54,721 nt of DNA from an uncultured Opitutaceae bacterium. GTDB lineage: Bacteria > Verrucomicrobiota > Verrucomicrobiia > Opitutales > Opitutaceae. The stretch covers positions 1 to 54,721 of the forward strand of contig CAITBM010000143.1 of the NCBI GenBank assembly GCA_903890485.1, given 5' to 3'. Below the pieces are notes generated by a model. The model was not told where the DNA came from. It was given only the letters and a program-made list of their open reading frames with translations, and ran no database searches. Both the position numbers and the translations under genes were made by a program. Positions 41,896 through 50,963 of this stretch are shown here, piece by piece. Position 1 is the first letter of the stretch, and every line of letters starts with the position of its first letter.

Positions 41896-42764
41896 CCCTC
41901 GCACAATGCCTCAAGCGCGCGGTGCGGATGTACGGGGAGAAGGGCGCCGCCATGGGGCAGATCGCGACCGAGCCCCGGGATGAGGCGCTCTACCTGATCC
42001 TCTCAACGCTCGGGCTCCCGCTCGACAGCGACCCGACGGTGCTCGACCGCTCGCTCTCGGCCGCCGAGTACGCCGGGGTCATGCAGGTCCTTAAGCGGCG
42101 CCTGGAGGAGCACGTGCCCGCGGCCTACATCACCCGGGAGGCCTGGCTCGGGGGGCTCAAGTTCTACGTCGACGAGCGGGTCCTCATCCCGCGCAGCTAT
42201 TTCGTCGAGATCCTGCCAACCCAGGTCGACCCCTGGCTCAAGAACCCGAACAAGGTCTCCCGCGTCGTCGACGTGTGCACCGGCTCGGGCTGCCTGGCCA
42301 TCCTCCTTGCGCGCCATTTCAGGAAGGCGAGGGTCGAGGGGCTCGACCTTTCCCCGGGGGCCCTCGAGGTCGCGGGCAAGAACGTGCGGCGCCACCGGCT
42401 CTCGAAGCGCGTGCGCCTGGTCCAGAGCGACCTCCTCTCCGGCGCCCCCGCCGGCCGCTACGACGTGATCCTCAGCAACCCGCCCTACGAGCCGACGGCG
42501 CATGTCGACCGGCTTCCGAGGGAGTTCAAGCACGAGCCTCGCCTGGCCCTCGACGGCGGCCGCGACGGCCTCGACCTGGTCCGCAGGCTGATCAGGGAGT
42601 CGGCCTCGCGCCTTAAGCCCGGCGGAATCCTGATGATCGAGGTCGGAGGGGGCAGGGCGCCCTTCGACAGGGAGTTCGGGCACCTTGAGCCCCACTGGTT
42701 CCACACCGAGGACGGCTCGGACTGCGTGTGCCTGATCCAGGCTGCCCGGCTCGGGGTCCGCTAG
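41892..42764 (+). CDS. prmB: Protein-(glutamine-N5) methyltransferase, PrmB-like
   Basis: About 290 residues starting at a GTG that overlaps the upstream stop, chosen because the N-terminal helical part (VTLAQCLKRAVRMYGEKG) aligns with the PrmB N-terminus. AAYITREAWLGGLKFYVDER, then VLIPRSYFVEI is the PrmB linker. The SAM domain has VVDVCTGSGCLAI and the catalytic ILSNPPYE. PrmB methylates a Gln of ribosomal protein L3. A HemK/PrmC (release-factor) role is the alternative, less likely. Confidence 0.88.
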   Translation: MTLAQCLKRAVRMYGEKGAAMGQIATEPRDEALYLILSTLGLPLDSDPTVLDRSLSAAEYAGVMQVLKRRLEEHVPAAYITREAWLGGLKFYVDERVLIPRSYFVEILPTQVDPWLKNPNKVSRVVDVCTGSGCLAILLARHFRKARVEGLDLSPGALEVAGKNVRRHRLSKRVRLVQSDLLSGAPAGRYDVILSNPPYEPTAHVDRLPREFKHEPRLALDGGRDGLDLVRRLIRESASRLKPGGILMIEVGGGRAPFDREFGHLEPHWFHTEDGSDCVCLIQAARLGVR

Positions 42765-43369
42765 GCGCGCGCCAGGTCGTAGAGGGCGTAGCCCGCGAAG
42801 AGGTTCGGCAGGAACCGGCAGGGGGTCCGCCAGTCGCCCAGGAGGTGCGCCCGCCGGGCGACCCTGATCGACTTCTCTCGGCAGAAATCCTCAAAGTCCG
42901 CGATCGAGAGGGGATTGGCCGGGCGGCTCTCGTGCCAGGACGTCGTGTAGACGGCGTTGCGCACCTTGCGGCCGCGCAGGAGCCCGTCCAGGCGGTTCTT
43001 CCAGAATCCGTGGTTCACAAAGCCGACGGTGACCGTGCTCCCGACCCGGAGCGCCTCGAGCACAACGCCCGCCGGGTCGTTCAGCTCATGGACGGTCCTC
43101 GAGCAGATGATCCGGTCGAAATGCCGGTCCGGGAACGCGCGCATGAACTCGGTCATGTCCCCCTGGTAGGCGGACAGCCCGCGCGCGACGCAGGCGCTGA
43201 TGCGGCCGAAATCCAGGTCGACCCCGGTGGCCGCCACCTGCTTTGCCTGGACCAGGTAGGCCATCAGCTCGCCCCGCCCGCAGCCGAGGTCCAGGACCCG
43301 GGACTGGGGCTCGACCCACTCCCCGATGACCTGCATGTCGACTGTCCTCTTTTCTACGAGTTTGCTCAT
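42761..43369 (-). CDS. metW: MetW-like SAM-dependent methyltransferase-fold protein
   Basis: A 202-residue class I fold: SRVLDLGCGRGELMAYL (SAM loop), GVDLDFGRISACVARGLSAY, and DRIICSRTVHELNDP. VGFVNHGFWKNRLDGLLRGR and YTTSWHESRPANPLSIADFE are MetW hallmarks. It is thought to work with MetX in homoserine acylation for methionine synthesis. It follows metX by about 15 bp on the same strand and overlaps convergent prmB by 4 bp. Confidence 0.9.
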   Translation of the reverse strand: MSKLVEKRTVDMQVIGEWVEPQSRVLDLGCGRGELMAYLVQAKQVAATGVDLDFGRISACVARGLSAYQGDMTEFMRAFPDRHFDRIICSRTVHELNDPAGVVLEALRVGSTVTVGFVNHGFWKNRLDGLLRGRKVRNAVYTTSWHESRPANPLSIADFEDFCREKSIRVARRAHLLGDWRTPCRFLPNLFAGYALYDLARA

Positions 43370-43384
43370 GTCGGTCGCGCGGGG

Positions 43385-44581
43385 TCAGATCGCAAAATCG
43401 AAGACGTAGGCCTCGGACCGCTCGAGGAAGCCCCGCACCAGGGCGTAGAGATCCGAGCTCTCGAGCAGGAACGAGTCGTGCCCGAGGTCCGTGGAGAGCT
43501 CGGCGTAGCTCGCGCGCTTGCCGGCCCTCAGGAGCGCAAGGGCGATCGAGCGGTTCTGCTCGGGGGGGAACAGCCAGTCGCTCGTGAAGCCGACGACAAG
43601 GGACTCGGCCTGCACGGGGGCGAACGCCTTCTCGAGCGAGCCGAACGCCCGGGCGGGGTCGAACTGGTCGATCGCCCGGGTGATGTACAGGTAGGAGTTG
43701 GCGTCGAACCGGTTGATGAAGCTCTGGCCCTGGTGGCGCAGGTAGCTCTCGACCTCGAACTGGGCGTCGAAGGTGTAGGATTCCCCGCCGGCGGACTCGC
43801 GCTTGCGGCGCCCGAACTTCCGGTCCATCCCCGCGTCGGAGAGGTAGGTGATGTGCGCCATCATTCGCGCGATCGCGAGCCCGACGCGCGGGCCACCCTC
43901 GCGCGCGTAGTCGCCGTTGTTCCAGGCAGGATCCTGCATGATCGCCTGCCTGCCGACCTCGTTGAACGCGATCGCCTGGGCGCTCTCGTTGGCGGTCGAG
44001 GCCATGATGATCTGGCGCTTGGTGAACGCGGGGTAGTCGATCGCGAAGAGCATGGCGGTCATGCCGCCCATCGACCCGCCGATGACGGCGTGGAGCTCGA
44101 CGATGCCCAGGTGGTCCAGCAGGAGCTTCTGCGCGCGGACCATGTCGCGGATCGTGACAAAGGGAAAGCGAAGGCCGTAGGGCTTGCCGGTCCCCGGGTC
44201 GACGGAGCTCGGGCCCGTGGATCCCTGGCATCCGCCGAGGACGTTGGCGCAGATCACGAAGAAGCGGCGCGTGTCGACCGCCTTGCCCGGGCCGATCAGG
44301 TTGTTCCACCAGCCGGGCTTTGCGTCGGTCTCGGCGTGCCACCCTGCGCAGTGGTGGTCGCCGCTCAGGGCGTGGCACACGAGGACGGCGTTGTCCCGGG
44401 TCGCGTTCAGCGCCCCATACGTCTCGTAGCGCAGCGTGAAGCCCTGGATCGACTGGCCGCTCGTGAAGGTGAACGTATCGGGGTGCGTGAAGTCCTTCGC
44501 CTGCACAATGCCGACGTCGTCCGCCGCTAGGGGGCGGCGGGCGGATACGGGCGACGGGGTAGCCTGGACGTCGTCTGTCAT
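43385..44581 (-). CDS. metX: Homoserine O-acyltransferase
   Basis: A 398-residue alpha/beta hydrolase starting MTDDVQATPS. The nucleophile elbow is VIGGSMGGMTAML; catalytic Asp and His lie near VVGFTSDWLFPP and STDLGHDSFLLE. LVCHALSGDHHCAGW and GGCQGSTGPSSVDPGTGKPY define the family. It transfers an acetyl (or succinyl) group to homoserine; the acyl donor cannot be settled here. Seventy-two bases separate it from yebC, too little for a SAM riboswitch. Confidence 0.93.
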   Translation of the reverse strand: MTDDVQATPSPVSARRPLAADDVGIVQAKDFTHPDTFTFTSGQSIQGFTLRYETYGALNATRDNAVLVCHALSGDHHCAGWHAETDAKPGWWNNLIGPGKAVDTRRFFVICANVLGGCQGSTGPSSVDPGTGKPYGLRFPFVTIRDMVRAQKLLLDHLGIVELHAVIGGSMGGMTAMLFAIDYPAFTKRQIIMASTANESAQAIAFNEVGRQAIMQDPAWNNGDYAREGGPRVGLAIARMMAHITYLSDAGMDRKFGRRKRESAGGESYTFDAQFEVESYLRHQGQSFINRFDANSYLYITRAIDQFDPARAFGSLEKAFAPVQAESLVVGFTSDWLFPPEQNRSIALALLRAGKRASYAELSTDLGHDSFLLESSDLYALVRGFLERSEAYVFDFAI

Positions 44582-44653
44582 GGCAAGGGGGATGTAACCA
44601 CAGGCCCCAGGACGACGCAAGGCGGCCGAACCCTTATGACGCCCTCGACAGGC

Positions 44654-45403
44654 CTAGGCGTGCGCCGCGGCGCTCACGGATTCGTCCATCTCCTCGTTCG
44701 AGAAGACCTGCTGCACGTCGTCCAGCTCGTCCAGGGCGTCGTGGAACTCGACCAGCGCCTTCGCGAGGGCGGCGTCGGTCACCGGCACCGTCGTCGTGGG
44801 GATGTACGCGATCTCGGCGCTCGCCGGCTTGATGCCGCGCCCCTCGAGGGCGTGCGACACCTTGTCGAAGAGGTGGAGGTCGCAGCGCACCTCGAAGCCC
44901 TCATCGGTGGTGATCACGTCGTCGGCGCCGGCCTCGAGCGCAACCTCCATGAGCGCGTCCTCCGTGGTCGCTCCCTTCGGGACCAGGAACTGGCCGGCGT
45001 GCAGGAACTGGAAGGCAACGGCCCCGGACCCGGCGAGGTTTCCGCCGAAGCGCGTGAACGCGGAGCGCACGTCCGCTGCCGCCCTGTTCTTGTTGTCGGT
45101 CATCACCTTCACGATCGTGGCCACGCCCCCGGGGCCGTAGCCCTCGTAGGTCAGCTCCTCGATCATGCTGCCGGCCAACTCCCCGGTGCCCTTCTTGATC
45201 GCGCGGTCGACGTTGTCGGCCGGCATGTTCGCCTCGCGCGCCTTGAGGAGCAGGGTCCTCAGGCGGGGGTTGGCCCCCGGGTCGCCGCCGCCCTTCGCGG
45301 CGATCGTGATTTCCCGGGAGAGCCGGCTGAAGACCTTGCCCCTGCGCACGTCGAGGACCGCCTTGGTCCGCTTTACCTTTGCCCACTTGTTGTGGCCTGC
45401 CAT
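44654..45403 (-). CDS. yebC: YebC/PmpR (TACO1) family protein
   Basis: A 249-residue protein starting MAGHNKWAKVKRTKAVLDVR, with FSRLSREITIAAKGGGDPGA, NMPADNVDRAIKKGTGE and YEGYGPGGVATIVKVMTDNK, the defining motifs. Known roles of this family are transcriptional control or easing ribosome stalling at proline stretches. It follows yidC by about 25 bp. Confidence 0.95.
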   Translation of the reverse strand: MAGHNKWAKVKRTKAVLDVRRGKVFSRLSREITIAAKGGGDPGANPRLRTLLLKAREANMPADNVDRAIKKGTGELAGSMIEELTYEGYGPGGVATIVKVMTDNKNRAAADVRSAFTRFGGNLAGSGAVAFQFLHAGQFLVPKGATTEDALMEVALEAGADDVITTDEGFEVRCDLHLFDKVSHALEGRGIKPASAEIAYIPTTTVPVTDAALAKALVEFHDALDELDDVQQVFSNEEMDESVSAAAHA

Positions 45404-45428
45404 GGCGGGATTCGCGGTGCGTTTTTGG

Positions 45429-47213
45429 CTAACCCTTCCTCGGAGTGACGTTCTTCGTCGGCTTGGCGCCCTTGATGGGGACGGTGTCCTCGGTGTCGGG
45501 AACCCGGTTGACCACCAGCTGCTGGCAGATCGTGAAGAGTCCGTTGATCGTCGAGTACAGGGAGAGCGCGCACGACCAGTTGTAGTAGAAGAGCACGAAC
45601 ATGATCGGCATGAACTGCATCATCTTCATCTGGGCGTTGTCGACCGCGGGCTGCGGGGTGACGCGCATCTGCATGAAGTTCACTACGCCGAGCAGGAGGG
45701 GCAGAACGTTCACGGCGACGGCGCCCAGGAGCGGAAGCGAGATCGTGGCGATCGTGTCGGGCATCGACAGGTCGGGGGCCCAGAGGAACGGGGCGAACCT
45801 GAGTTCGGCCGCGCTCCGGAGCATGGTGAAGAAGGCCCAGAAGAAGGGGATCGTCAGCAGCATCGGGATGCAGCCGGCGACCGGGTTGATCTTGTGCTTC
45901 TTGTAGAGCTCCATCGTCGCCGTCTGGAGCTTCTGGGGGTTGTCCTTGTACTTCTCCTTGATGAGCTTGAGCTCGGGCATGACCTTCTGCGTGCGGCGGG
46001 ACGTCCGGGACTGCGCGAGGGTGATCGGCAGGAAGAGGACCTTCAGGGAGAGGGTCGTCAGGATGATCGCGATTCCCCAGTTGGCGGTCCAGCTGTGGTA
46101 CCAGGTCATGACCGTCAGGAGGAGGGCGGCGCAGAAGCGGAAGATGAAGTTGCCGAAGTCCATCACTCGGTCCTCGTCGTGGCGGAACACGTCTGCGTTC
46201 GAGAGCCTCGGGTACTCCTTGGGGCCCACGTAGAAATTGCCGGAGAGGGTCGCCTGGCCGTGCGCGGGGATGGCGGGGACGTCGAAGTCGACCGCTGCGG
46301 TGATCCCGTAGGCCCGCTTGTCGGAGTCGGGCAGGTCGTTCAGGAGCTTCACCCGGCGCGACTCAAGGCCCGAGGCGGGCTCGTCGGGGGTCAGGATCGA
46401 GGCGAAGAACTGGTTCTTCACGGTCGCCCAGACGACGGGACCGGCGCCCGGGATCACGGCCTTCGGGCCGCTCACCCCGAACCCGAGGAAACCACCGCTC
46501 CCCTCGAGGGAGGCGCGCCTCACAAGGGTCTGGTCCTTGCCGTTGGAGAACTCGGTCGTCAGCTGCAGGCCCGTGTCCGCGGAGTTGCTCGGGGCCGCCG
46601 TTCCGATCGAGAAGGCCACCCGCATCGGCGAGACGGCCGAGTCGGAGAGGTTCCGCAGGGTCGTCTCGCAGCGGATCAGGTACGGGTCCGTGCCCGCCCC
46701 CTTGTCCGGGGACACGACGTAGTGGCGGGTGACCTCGATCCGCTTGTCCAGGACTGCGCGGTACACGACCTCCGTGTCGGTTCTCGACACGAGGCTGTAG
46801 CGCGTCTCGCGGTCCAGGCCCGGCAGCCCGATGAAGGAGAGCATCGGGTTGTCGTGGAGCTCGTTGAAGATGTACGGGTCGGGCCGGTGGAGGTCGGCCG
46901 GGTACTTGCGAAACGCGACGTTACGGATGGCGCCACCCGAGTCGGTGAAGTTGACCTCGACGAAGCTGTTTGCGATCCGGGTCACGGTCGCGCCCGACTG
47001 GTCGACCTGGGCCGTCGTGAAGGTGGGCTCCTCGGCAAGCGAGGCGCGCGTGCCCGTGAGCGGGGCCGAGGCCACGGGGGCGGCCGAAGTTGCCGCCGGG
47101 GCGGCCTGGGGCGGGCGCGCGGCGCCCTGGGGCGCGTTCTTCTGCGAGTAGACCAGGACGAAAAAGGCCGCAACGAAGAGGAGCGCGCCGATGAATGTGT
47201 TCTTTTTGTCCAC
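45429..47213 (-). CDS. yidC: Membrane protein insertase YidC
   Basis: A 594-residue YidC of the Gram-negative type: N-terminal helix (KNTFIGALLFVAAFFVLVYS), an Ala/Pro-rich linker, a large periplasmic beta domain, and the conserved insertase core (ADWTANWGIAIILTT-like helix, MPELKLIKEKYKDNPQKLQT coiled region, NPVAGCIPMLLTIPFFWAFF). It inserts proteins into the inner membrane alone or with SecYEG. The basic C-terminus (TPRKG) is short. It follows yidD by 13 bp. Confidence 0.95.
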   Translation of the reverse strand: MDKKNTFIGALLFVAAFFVLVYSQKNAPQGAARPPQAAPAATSAAPVASAPLTGTRASLAEEPTFTTAQVDQSGATVTRIANSFVEVNFTDSGGAIRNVAFRKYPADLHRPDPYIFNELHDNPMLSFIGLPGLDRETRYSLVSRTDTEVVYRAVLDKRIEVTRHYVVSPDKGAGTDPYLIRCETTLRNLSDSAVSPMRVAFSIGTAAPSNSADTGLQLTTEFSNGKDQTLVRRASLEGSGGFLGFGVSGPKAVIPGAGPVVWATVKNQFFASILTPDEPASGLESRRVKLLNDLPDSDKRAYGITAAVDFDVPAIPAHGQATLSGNFYVGPKEYPRLSNADVFRHDEDRVMDFGNFIFRFCAALLLTVMTWYHSWTANWGIAIILTTLSLKVLFLPITLAQSRTSRRTQKVMPELKLIKEKYKDNPQKLQTATMELYKKHKINPVAGCIPMLLTIPFFWAFFTMLRSAAELRFAPFLWAPDLSMPDTIATISLPLLGAVAVNVLPLLLGVVNFMQMRVTPQPAVDNAQMKMMQFMPIMFVLFYYNWSCALSLYSTINGLFTICQQLVVNRVPDTEDTVPIKGAKPTKNVTPRKG

Positions 47214-47226
47214 GAGGATGTTTGGT

Positions 47227-47511
47227 TTACCGCAGGGCCGGCGGCACGGGATCGTTACCGCCCGTATGGAAGGGCGTGCACTTGATGACTCGGCGCGCCG
47301 CCAGGTAGCTGCCCCGGAGGGCGCCGTGGGTGGCCACGGCCTCGGCGGCGTAGTGGGAGCAGGAGGGATAGAAGCGGCAGCCGTACGACGGCCCGAAGAT
47401 CGCGGGCAGCGCGGGCGAGGCCGTGTTTTGGTACAGGCGGATGAGCCCGATCGCCGCCACGGCGGCGAAGCCCTGGCCCCGGTGGGCGAGTGGTTCGGAG
47501 CCGGCGGTCAT
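47227..47511 (-). CDS. yidD: Membrane protein insertion efficiency factor YidD
   Basis: A 94-residue protein starting [32 protein letters not shown] and [15 protein letters not shown] (two of the conserved cysteines) are diagnostic, followed by [18 protein letters not shown]. It assists YidC-dependent insertion. Its start overlaps the rnpA stop (ATGA). Confidence 0.93.
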   Translation of the reverse strand: MTAGSEPLAHRGQGFAAVAAIGLIRLYQNTASPALPAIFGPSYGCRFYPSCSHYAAEAVATHGALRGSYLAARRVIKCTPFHTGGNDPVPPALR

Positions 47512-47873
47512 GGCGAGTGGGGGGAGGGCAGCGGGGCCATCTTGGGGCACGCCTCGACGAACACGCGGTCGAGCTGCGCGAACGACCAGGTGTTCACCTG
47601 GGAACGGGTCACGATCAGCAGGTCGCACGACCTAGGGAGCAGGTCCTGGCGGCGGCGGAAGATCTCGCGCATGCGGCGCTTGGCCCGGTTCCTGAGGATC
47701 GCCTTGCCGACGGCCTGGGTGGAGGCCACGAAACAGGCGCGGCGCTCGGCGGGGCTCTCGGGACCGGGGATCCACCAAAGGGTGAAGGCCCGGCAGTCGA
47801 TGCGCCGGCCGTTCTGGCGGACGTCGCGGATGTCGTTCTGACGCCGCAGGTGCTGCCCAGGGCGGAGACGCAT
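47508..47873 (-). CDS. rnpA: Ribonuclease P protein component
   Basis: About 121 residues starting [40 protein letters not shown] and [14 protein letters not shown] contain the RNR motif that contacts RNase P RNA. It supports 5' processing of tRNAs. It lies between rpmH and yidD, as in most bacteria. Confidence 0.92.
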   Translation of the reverse strand: MRLRPGQHLRRQNDIRDVRQNGRRIDCRAFTLWWIPGPESPAERRACFVASTQAVGKAILRNRAKRRMREIFRRRQDLLPRSCDLLIVTRSQVNTWSFAQLDRVFVEACPKMAPLPSPHSP

Positions 47874-47893
47874 GGGGACAGCGCTACCCGGAA

Positions 47894-48031
47894 TCAAACG
47901 ACGGTCAGCCTCTTACGGCCCTTCTTGCGGCGGGAGGCTAGCACTTTGCGGCCGCCGCGGGTGGCTTTGCGGGCGCGGAATCCTATCTTGCGGGCTCGTT
48001 TCTTGCGATGCGGACGGAAGGTGGGTTGCAT
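47894..48031 (-). CDS. rpmH: 50S ribosomal protein L34
   Basis: A 45-residue, strongly basic protein reading [18 protein letters not shown], then [17 protein letters not shown]. It fits L34, with TFRPH(R/N) and GFRAR conserved. It was found by direct translation of the minus strand. It heads rpmH-rnpA-yidD-yidC-yebC. No DnaA-box cluster or dnaA gene lies upstream in this window. Confidence 0.95.
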   Translation of the reverse strand: MQPTFRPHRKKRARKIGFRARKATRGGRKVLASRRKKGRKRLTVV

Positions 48032-48158
48032 GGTATCGTGGCGTTTAAGAGTTGACTGAAGTGCCTTACCTAAAGGGGGGTGTCAAGGGCGGGATTGAAC
48101 CGCCTGGCGCCGCAGCGGGGACAGGGGTCCACCCGGGGATCGGTCCCTTAAGGGGCGC

Positions 48159-48614
48159 CTAGTGCTTGGACCACGCCCACCCGGTGATCCGCCAGCCGTC
48201 AGCACCCTTGATTAGGGCAAGAGTGATGAGGGATCCCGTTTCCTTAACCTGCACACCCTTAACCTTGTACGCATAGTCCGCGGGAAGGACCACGTAGGCC
48301 CGGTCCCCGGAGACGTCGACGTGCTGGGGCTTGCCAAAGGTCACGGCCCCGTCGGTTATCCCGTTCTTTGTGGCGTCACTGTCGTAGTCGCTCAGCCACC
48401 GGGAGAGTGCTCCCGAACCGTGCCACTCGTGCGGCGGAAACTCGTCGATGATCGACATCTGGTCGGCGCTGGAGGCGAGCATCGCCTTGGTGTCGCCCTT
48501 GTTGAAGGCGTCCAGGAACTGGAGGACGGGGGCCATGGCGTCGGATTCCGCCGAGGCGAAGGCGGGGCCGGTGAGGAGTAGCGAGGCGGCGAGCGCGAGC
48601 AGGAGTTTGTTCAT
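48159..48614 (-). CDS. Exported NTF2/SnoaL-like protein
   Basis: A 151-residue protein with signal peptide (MNKLLLALAASLLLTGPAFA). The remainder has an NTF2-like cone fold pattern: APVLQFLDAFNKGDTKAMLA, DQMSIIDEFPPHEW, VDVSGDRAYVVLPADYAYKV and a final GWRITGWAWSKH. Such domains bind small ligands or act as enzymes; function here is unknown. It stands alone on the minus strand. Confidence 0.75.
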   Translation of the reverse strand: MNKLLLALAASLLLTGPAFASAESDAMAPVLQFLDAFNKGDTKAMLASSADQMSIIDEFPPHEWHGSGALSRWLSDYDSDATKNGITDGAVTFGKPQHVDVSGDRAYVVLPADYAYKVKGVQVKETGSLITLALIKGADGWRITGWAWSKH

Positions 48615-48741
48615 AGGTCAGTATTCCACTGGGGGAGGGTTCAAGCGGAGGCCGGCCGGCGGGGAAATGCCCGGCCCGGGCCAAACGTCTCGGGGATTCT
48701 GCGGTGTTTCGAGCCCAAAACTCGCCGGGAACGCTGGGGGC

Positions 48742-48918
48742 CTAGAGTTCCCTCAGCGAGGCCGCGATCGGCAGCCTCGCGGCCCGAAGCGCGGGGAGGA
48801 GGCCGCCGACCGAGCCGATGACGGTGGCCAGCACCACGCCCTGGACGAGGAGGGGCGGAGTCGGTTGGCTGCCTCGCTCGATTCGGAGGGAATCCAGAGT
48901 AGCCTTGGAGAGGCTCAT
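48742..48918 (-). pseudogene. C-terminal stub of an ABC transporter permease (FtsX/MacB type)
   Basis: About 58 codons. The end reads PPLLVQGVVLATVIGSVGGL, LPALRAARLPIAASLREL, which is the last helix and the GLLPA-RAAR-LP-ALREL terminus of FtsX-like permeases. The rest of a permease (about 350 residues) is missing; upstream the frame loses coding character and the M28 peptidase gene begins on the other strand. Reading: a remnant of a deleted export system. Confidence 0.65.
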
Positions 48919-49033
48919 GCTCGCTGGCAGGTGAGCGCCCTGCCTTCCTGGGGGGCAACGGCGGAGTGTGCCGCACCCAAGGGGCCGCGGCGCCCCTTGA
49001 CTCGGGCAGCGGTCTGATCTCACTGGGGCTGCG

Positions 49034-50401
49034 ATGCGATCGAGCGCCCTGATCCTCACCGCCGCTGTGCTTGCGGCACCCTGCCCCGCCGCCGATTCGC
49101 CGACCGCCGATCCCGAGATAAGGGACCTGGTGGCGGCCATTTCGCCGGAGCGCATCCAGAGGTCCGTGTACGTCCTGACGAGCTTCAAGACCCGCCATAC
49201 GCTCTCCGACCCGCTCGCCAGCGGGGACGGGATCGGCGGGGCCGCCTCGTGGGTCCGCGCCGAGTTTGAGCGCGCGTCCAAGGACGCCGGGGGAAGGCTC
49301 CGGGTGGAGCGGGACACCTTTGAGCAGCCGCCGGCACCCCCGCGCATCCCGCAGGCCGCCTCCCTCACCAATATCGTTGCGACGCTTCCGGGCACGGATC
49401 CCGACCCGTCCGCCCGGACCCTCGTGGTGAGCGCCCACTACGATTCCCGGGCGACCAACCCCCTGGATGTGACGGGCGCTGCCCCCGGGGCGGACGACGA
49501 CGCCTCGGGCGTCGCGGCCGTGCTGGAGCTCGCCCACGTCCTTTCAAGGCACAAGTTCGCGGCGACAATCGTTTTCCTGGCCGTTGCCGGCGAGGAGCAG
49601 GCCTTGAACGGCTCGACGCACTGGGCCAAGGCGGCCCGCGAGCGCAGCGCCGACATCGAGGCGATGCTCGACAACGACATCATCGGCAGCAGCCGAGCCG
49701 AGGATGGCTCCGTGGACCGGGGCTCCGTGCGCCTCTTTGCCCAGGGGGTGCCGCCCGAGGCCGCGCCGGATGACCACCTCCTGGACCTGATCCGCAACGG
49801 CGGCGAGAACGACACGCCGCCGCGCGAGCTCGCCCGGGCGATCCGCGAGGTTGCCGCGGCCTATGTGCCGTCCCTGAAGGTGCGCGTGATCTACAGGGCG
49901 GACCGGTACCTGCGGGGGGGCGACCACCTGCCGTTCCTTGAGCGCGGCTACCCCGCTGTGCGGTTCACGGAGCCCGCGGAGGATTTCCGCAGGCAGCATC
50001 AGGACGTGAGGGTGGAGAACGGCGTCGCCTACGGGGACACGCCCGACCACCTGGATTTCGGGTATGTCGCCGACGTCGCCCGCGTGAACGCCGCCACCCT
50101 GGCTGTCCTAGCGAAGGCCCCGGCCCCGCCGAGAGGCGTGCAGATCGAGGCGGCCCGGCTTGAGAACGACACGACGCTGCGTTGGGACGCGGTTCCCGAC
50201 GGGAACCTTGCGGGCTACCGCATCGTGTGGCGGGAGACCACGGCGCCCTATTGGGAGCATGCGATGGAGGTCCCCAAGGACGTGACGCGCGCCACGGTGA
50301 CGGGGGTTTCCAAGGACAATGTCGTGTTCGGCGTGGAGGCCTTCGACGCCGCCGGCCACTCGAGCCCGGCCGTTTTCCCGGCCGCCCGCAGGACGCTCTA
50401 G
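49034..50401 (+). CDS. Exported M28-family zinc peptidase with C-terminal FN3-like domain
   Basis: A 455-residue protein with a signal peptide (MRSSALILTAAVLAAPCPAA). The M28 core has H135 in VVSAHYDSR, D155 within PGADDDASGVAA, VAGEEQALNGS with the general-base and ligand glutamates, MLDNDIIGSS, and GDTPDHLDF with the last His ligand. Residues from about 375 on form a beta-sandwich like fibronectin III (LRWDAVPDGNLAGYRIVWRE). Aminopeptidase- or carboxypeptidase-like activity in the periplasm is expected; substrate unknown. Confidence 0.88.
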   Translation: MRSSALILTAAVLAAPCPAADSPTADPEIRDLVAAISPERIQRSVYVLTSFKTRHTLSDPLASGDGIGGAASWVRAEFERASKDAGGRLRVERDTFEQPPAPPRIPQAASLTNIVATLPGTDPDPSARTLVVSAHYDSRATNPLDVTGAAPGADDDASGVAAVLELAHVLSRHKFAATIVFLAVAGEEQALNGSTHWAKAARERSADIEAMLDNDIIGSSRAEDGSVDRGSVRLFAQGVPPEAAPDDHLLDLIRNGGENDTPPRELARAIREVAAAYVPSLKVRVIYRADRYLRGGDHLPFLERGYPAVRFTEPAEDFRRQHQDVRVENGVAYGDTPDHLDFGYVADVARVNAATLAVLAKAPAPPRGVQIEAARLENDTTLRWDAVPDGNLAGYRIVWRETTAPYWEHAMEVPKDVTRATVTGVSKDNVVFGVEAFDAAGHSSPAVFPAARRTL

Positions 50402-50414
50402 CGCGCCGTTGCCC

Positions 50415-50963
50415 GTGCCGACCCCCTCGCTCCTGGACCAGCCGGTGGACATCGAAATCCTTGCGCACCCGGTGAGCGAGTCGGACCTGTCCGGCCTCTG
50501 CATTCTCCTGAGGGAAAGCGTGCACGCGGGGGCCTCGATCGGATTCCTCGACCCGCTCTCCGAATCCGATGCGCTCGTCTACTGGCGCAAGGTGGCCCTG
50601 GACCTGGACGGGGGCCATCGCCTGATCCTGGTGGCTCGCGACGCGGGAAGAATTGTGGGCACCGCCCAGCTGGCCCTCGAGTCGAGGGCGAACGGCCGGC
50701 ACCGCGCTGAGGTTCAGAAGGTGATGGTGTCGACCTCCGTGCGAAGGCGGGGGATCGCCTCCCTCCTCGTGTCCGACCTGGAGCGAAGGGCGAGGGAACG
50801 CGGGGTAAGGCTCCTCGTGCTCGACACGAGCGAGGGACCCGGCGGCGCCCGCGCATTCTACGACGCCCTCGGCTACTCGTACGTGGGCGGGATCCCGGGA
50901 TACGCCCTGGATCCCGACGGCGCACCGGCACGCAACGCAATCTACTTCAAGGAGCTCGCATGA
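50415..50963 (+). CDS. GNAT-family N-acetyltransferase
   Basis: About 182 residues. The start is uncertain: a GTG at this point or a TTG two codons earlier. VQKVMVSTSVRRRGIASLLV is the acetyl-CoA-binding motif, followed by GGARAFYDALGYSYVGGIPG. Known relatives acetylate small molecules or antibiotics; substrate unknown. The stop overlaps the next start codon (ATGA). Confidence 0.82.
   Translation: MPTPSLLDQPVDIEILAHPVSESDLSGLCILLRESVHAGASIGFLDPLSESDALVYWRKVALDLDGGHRLILVARDAGRIVGTAQLALESRANGRHRAEVQKVMVSTSVRRRGIASLLVSDLERRARERGVRLLVLDTSEGPGGARAFYDALGYSYVGGIPGYALDPDGAPARNAIYFKELA

Noticed and set aside
44582-44653. Possible SAM riboswitch before metX
   Set aside because: Only 72 bases lie between yebC and metX, too short for a known SAM riboswitch, and no matching stem pattern is seen.
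48032-48158. Replication origin next to rpmH
   Set aside because: No dnaA gene and no DnaA-box cluster (TTATCCACA-like) is present in or near the gap.
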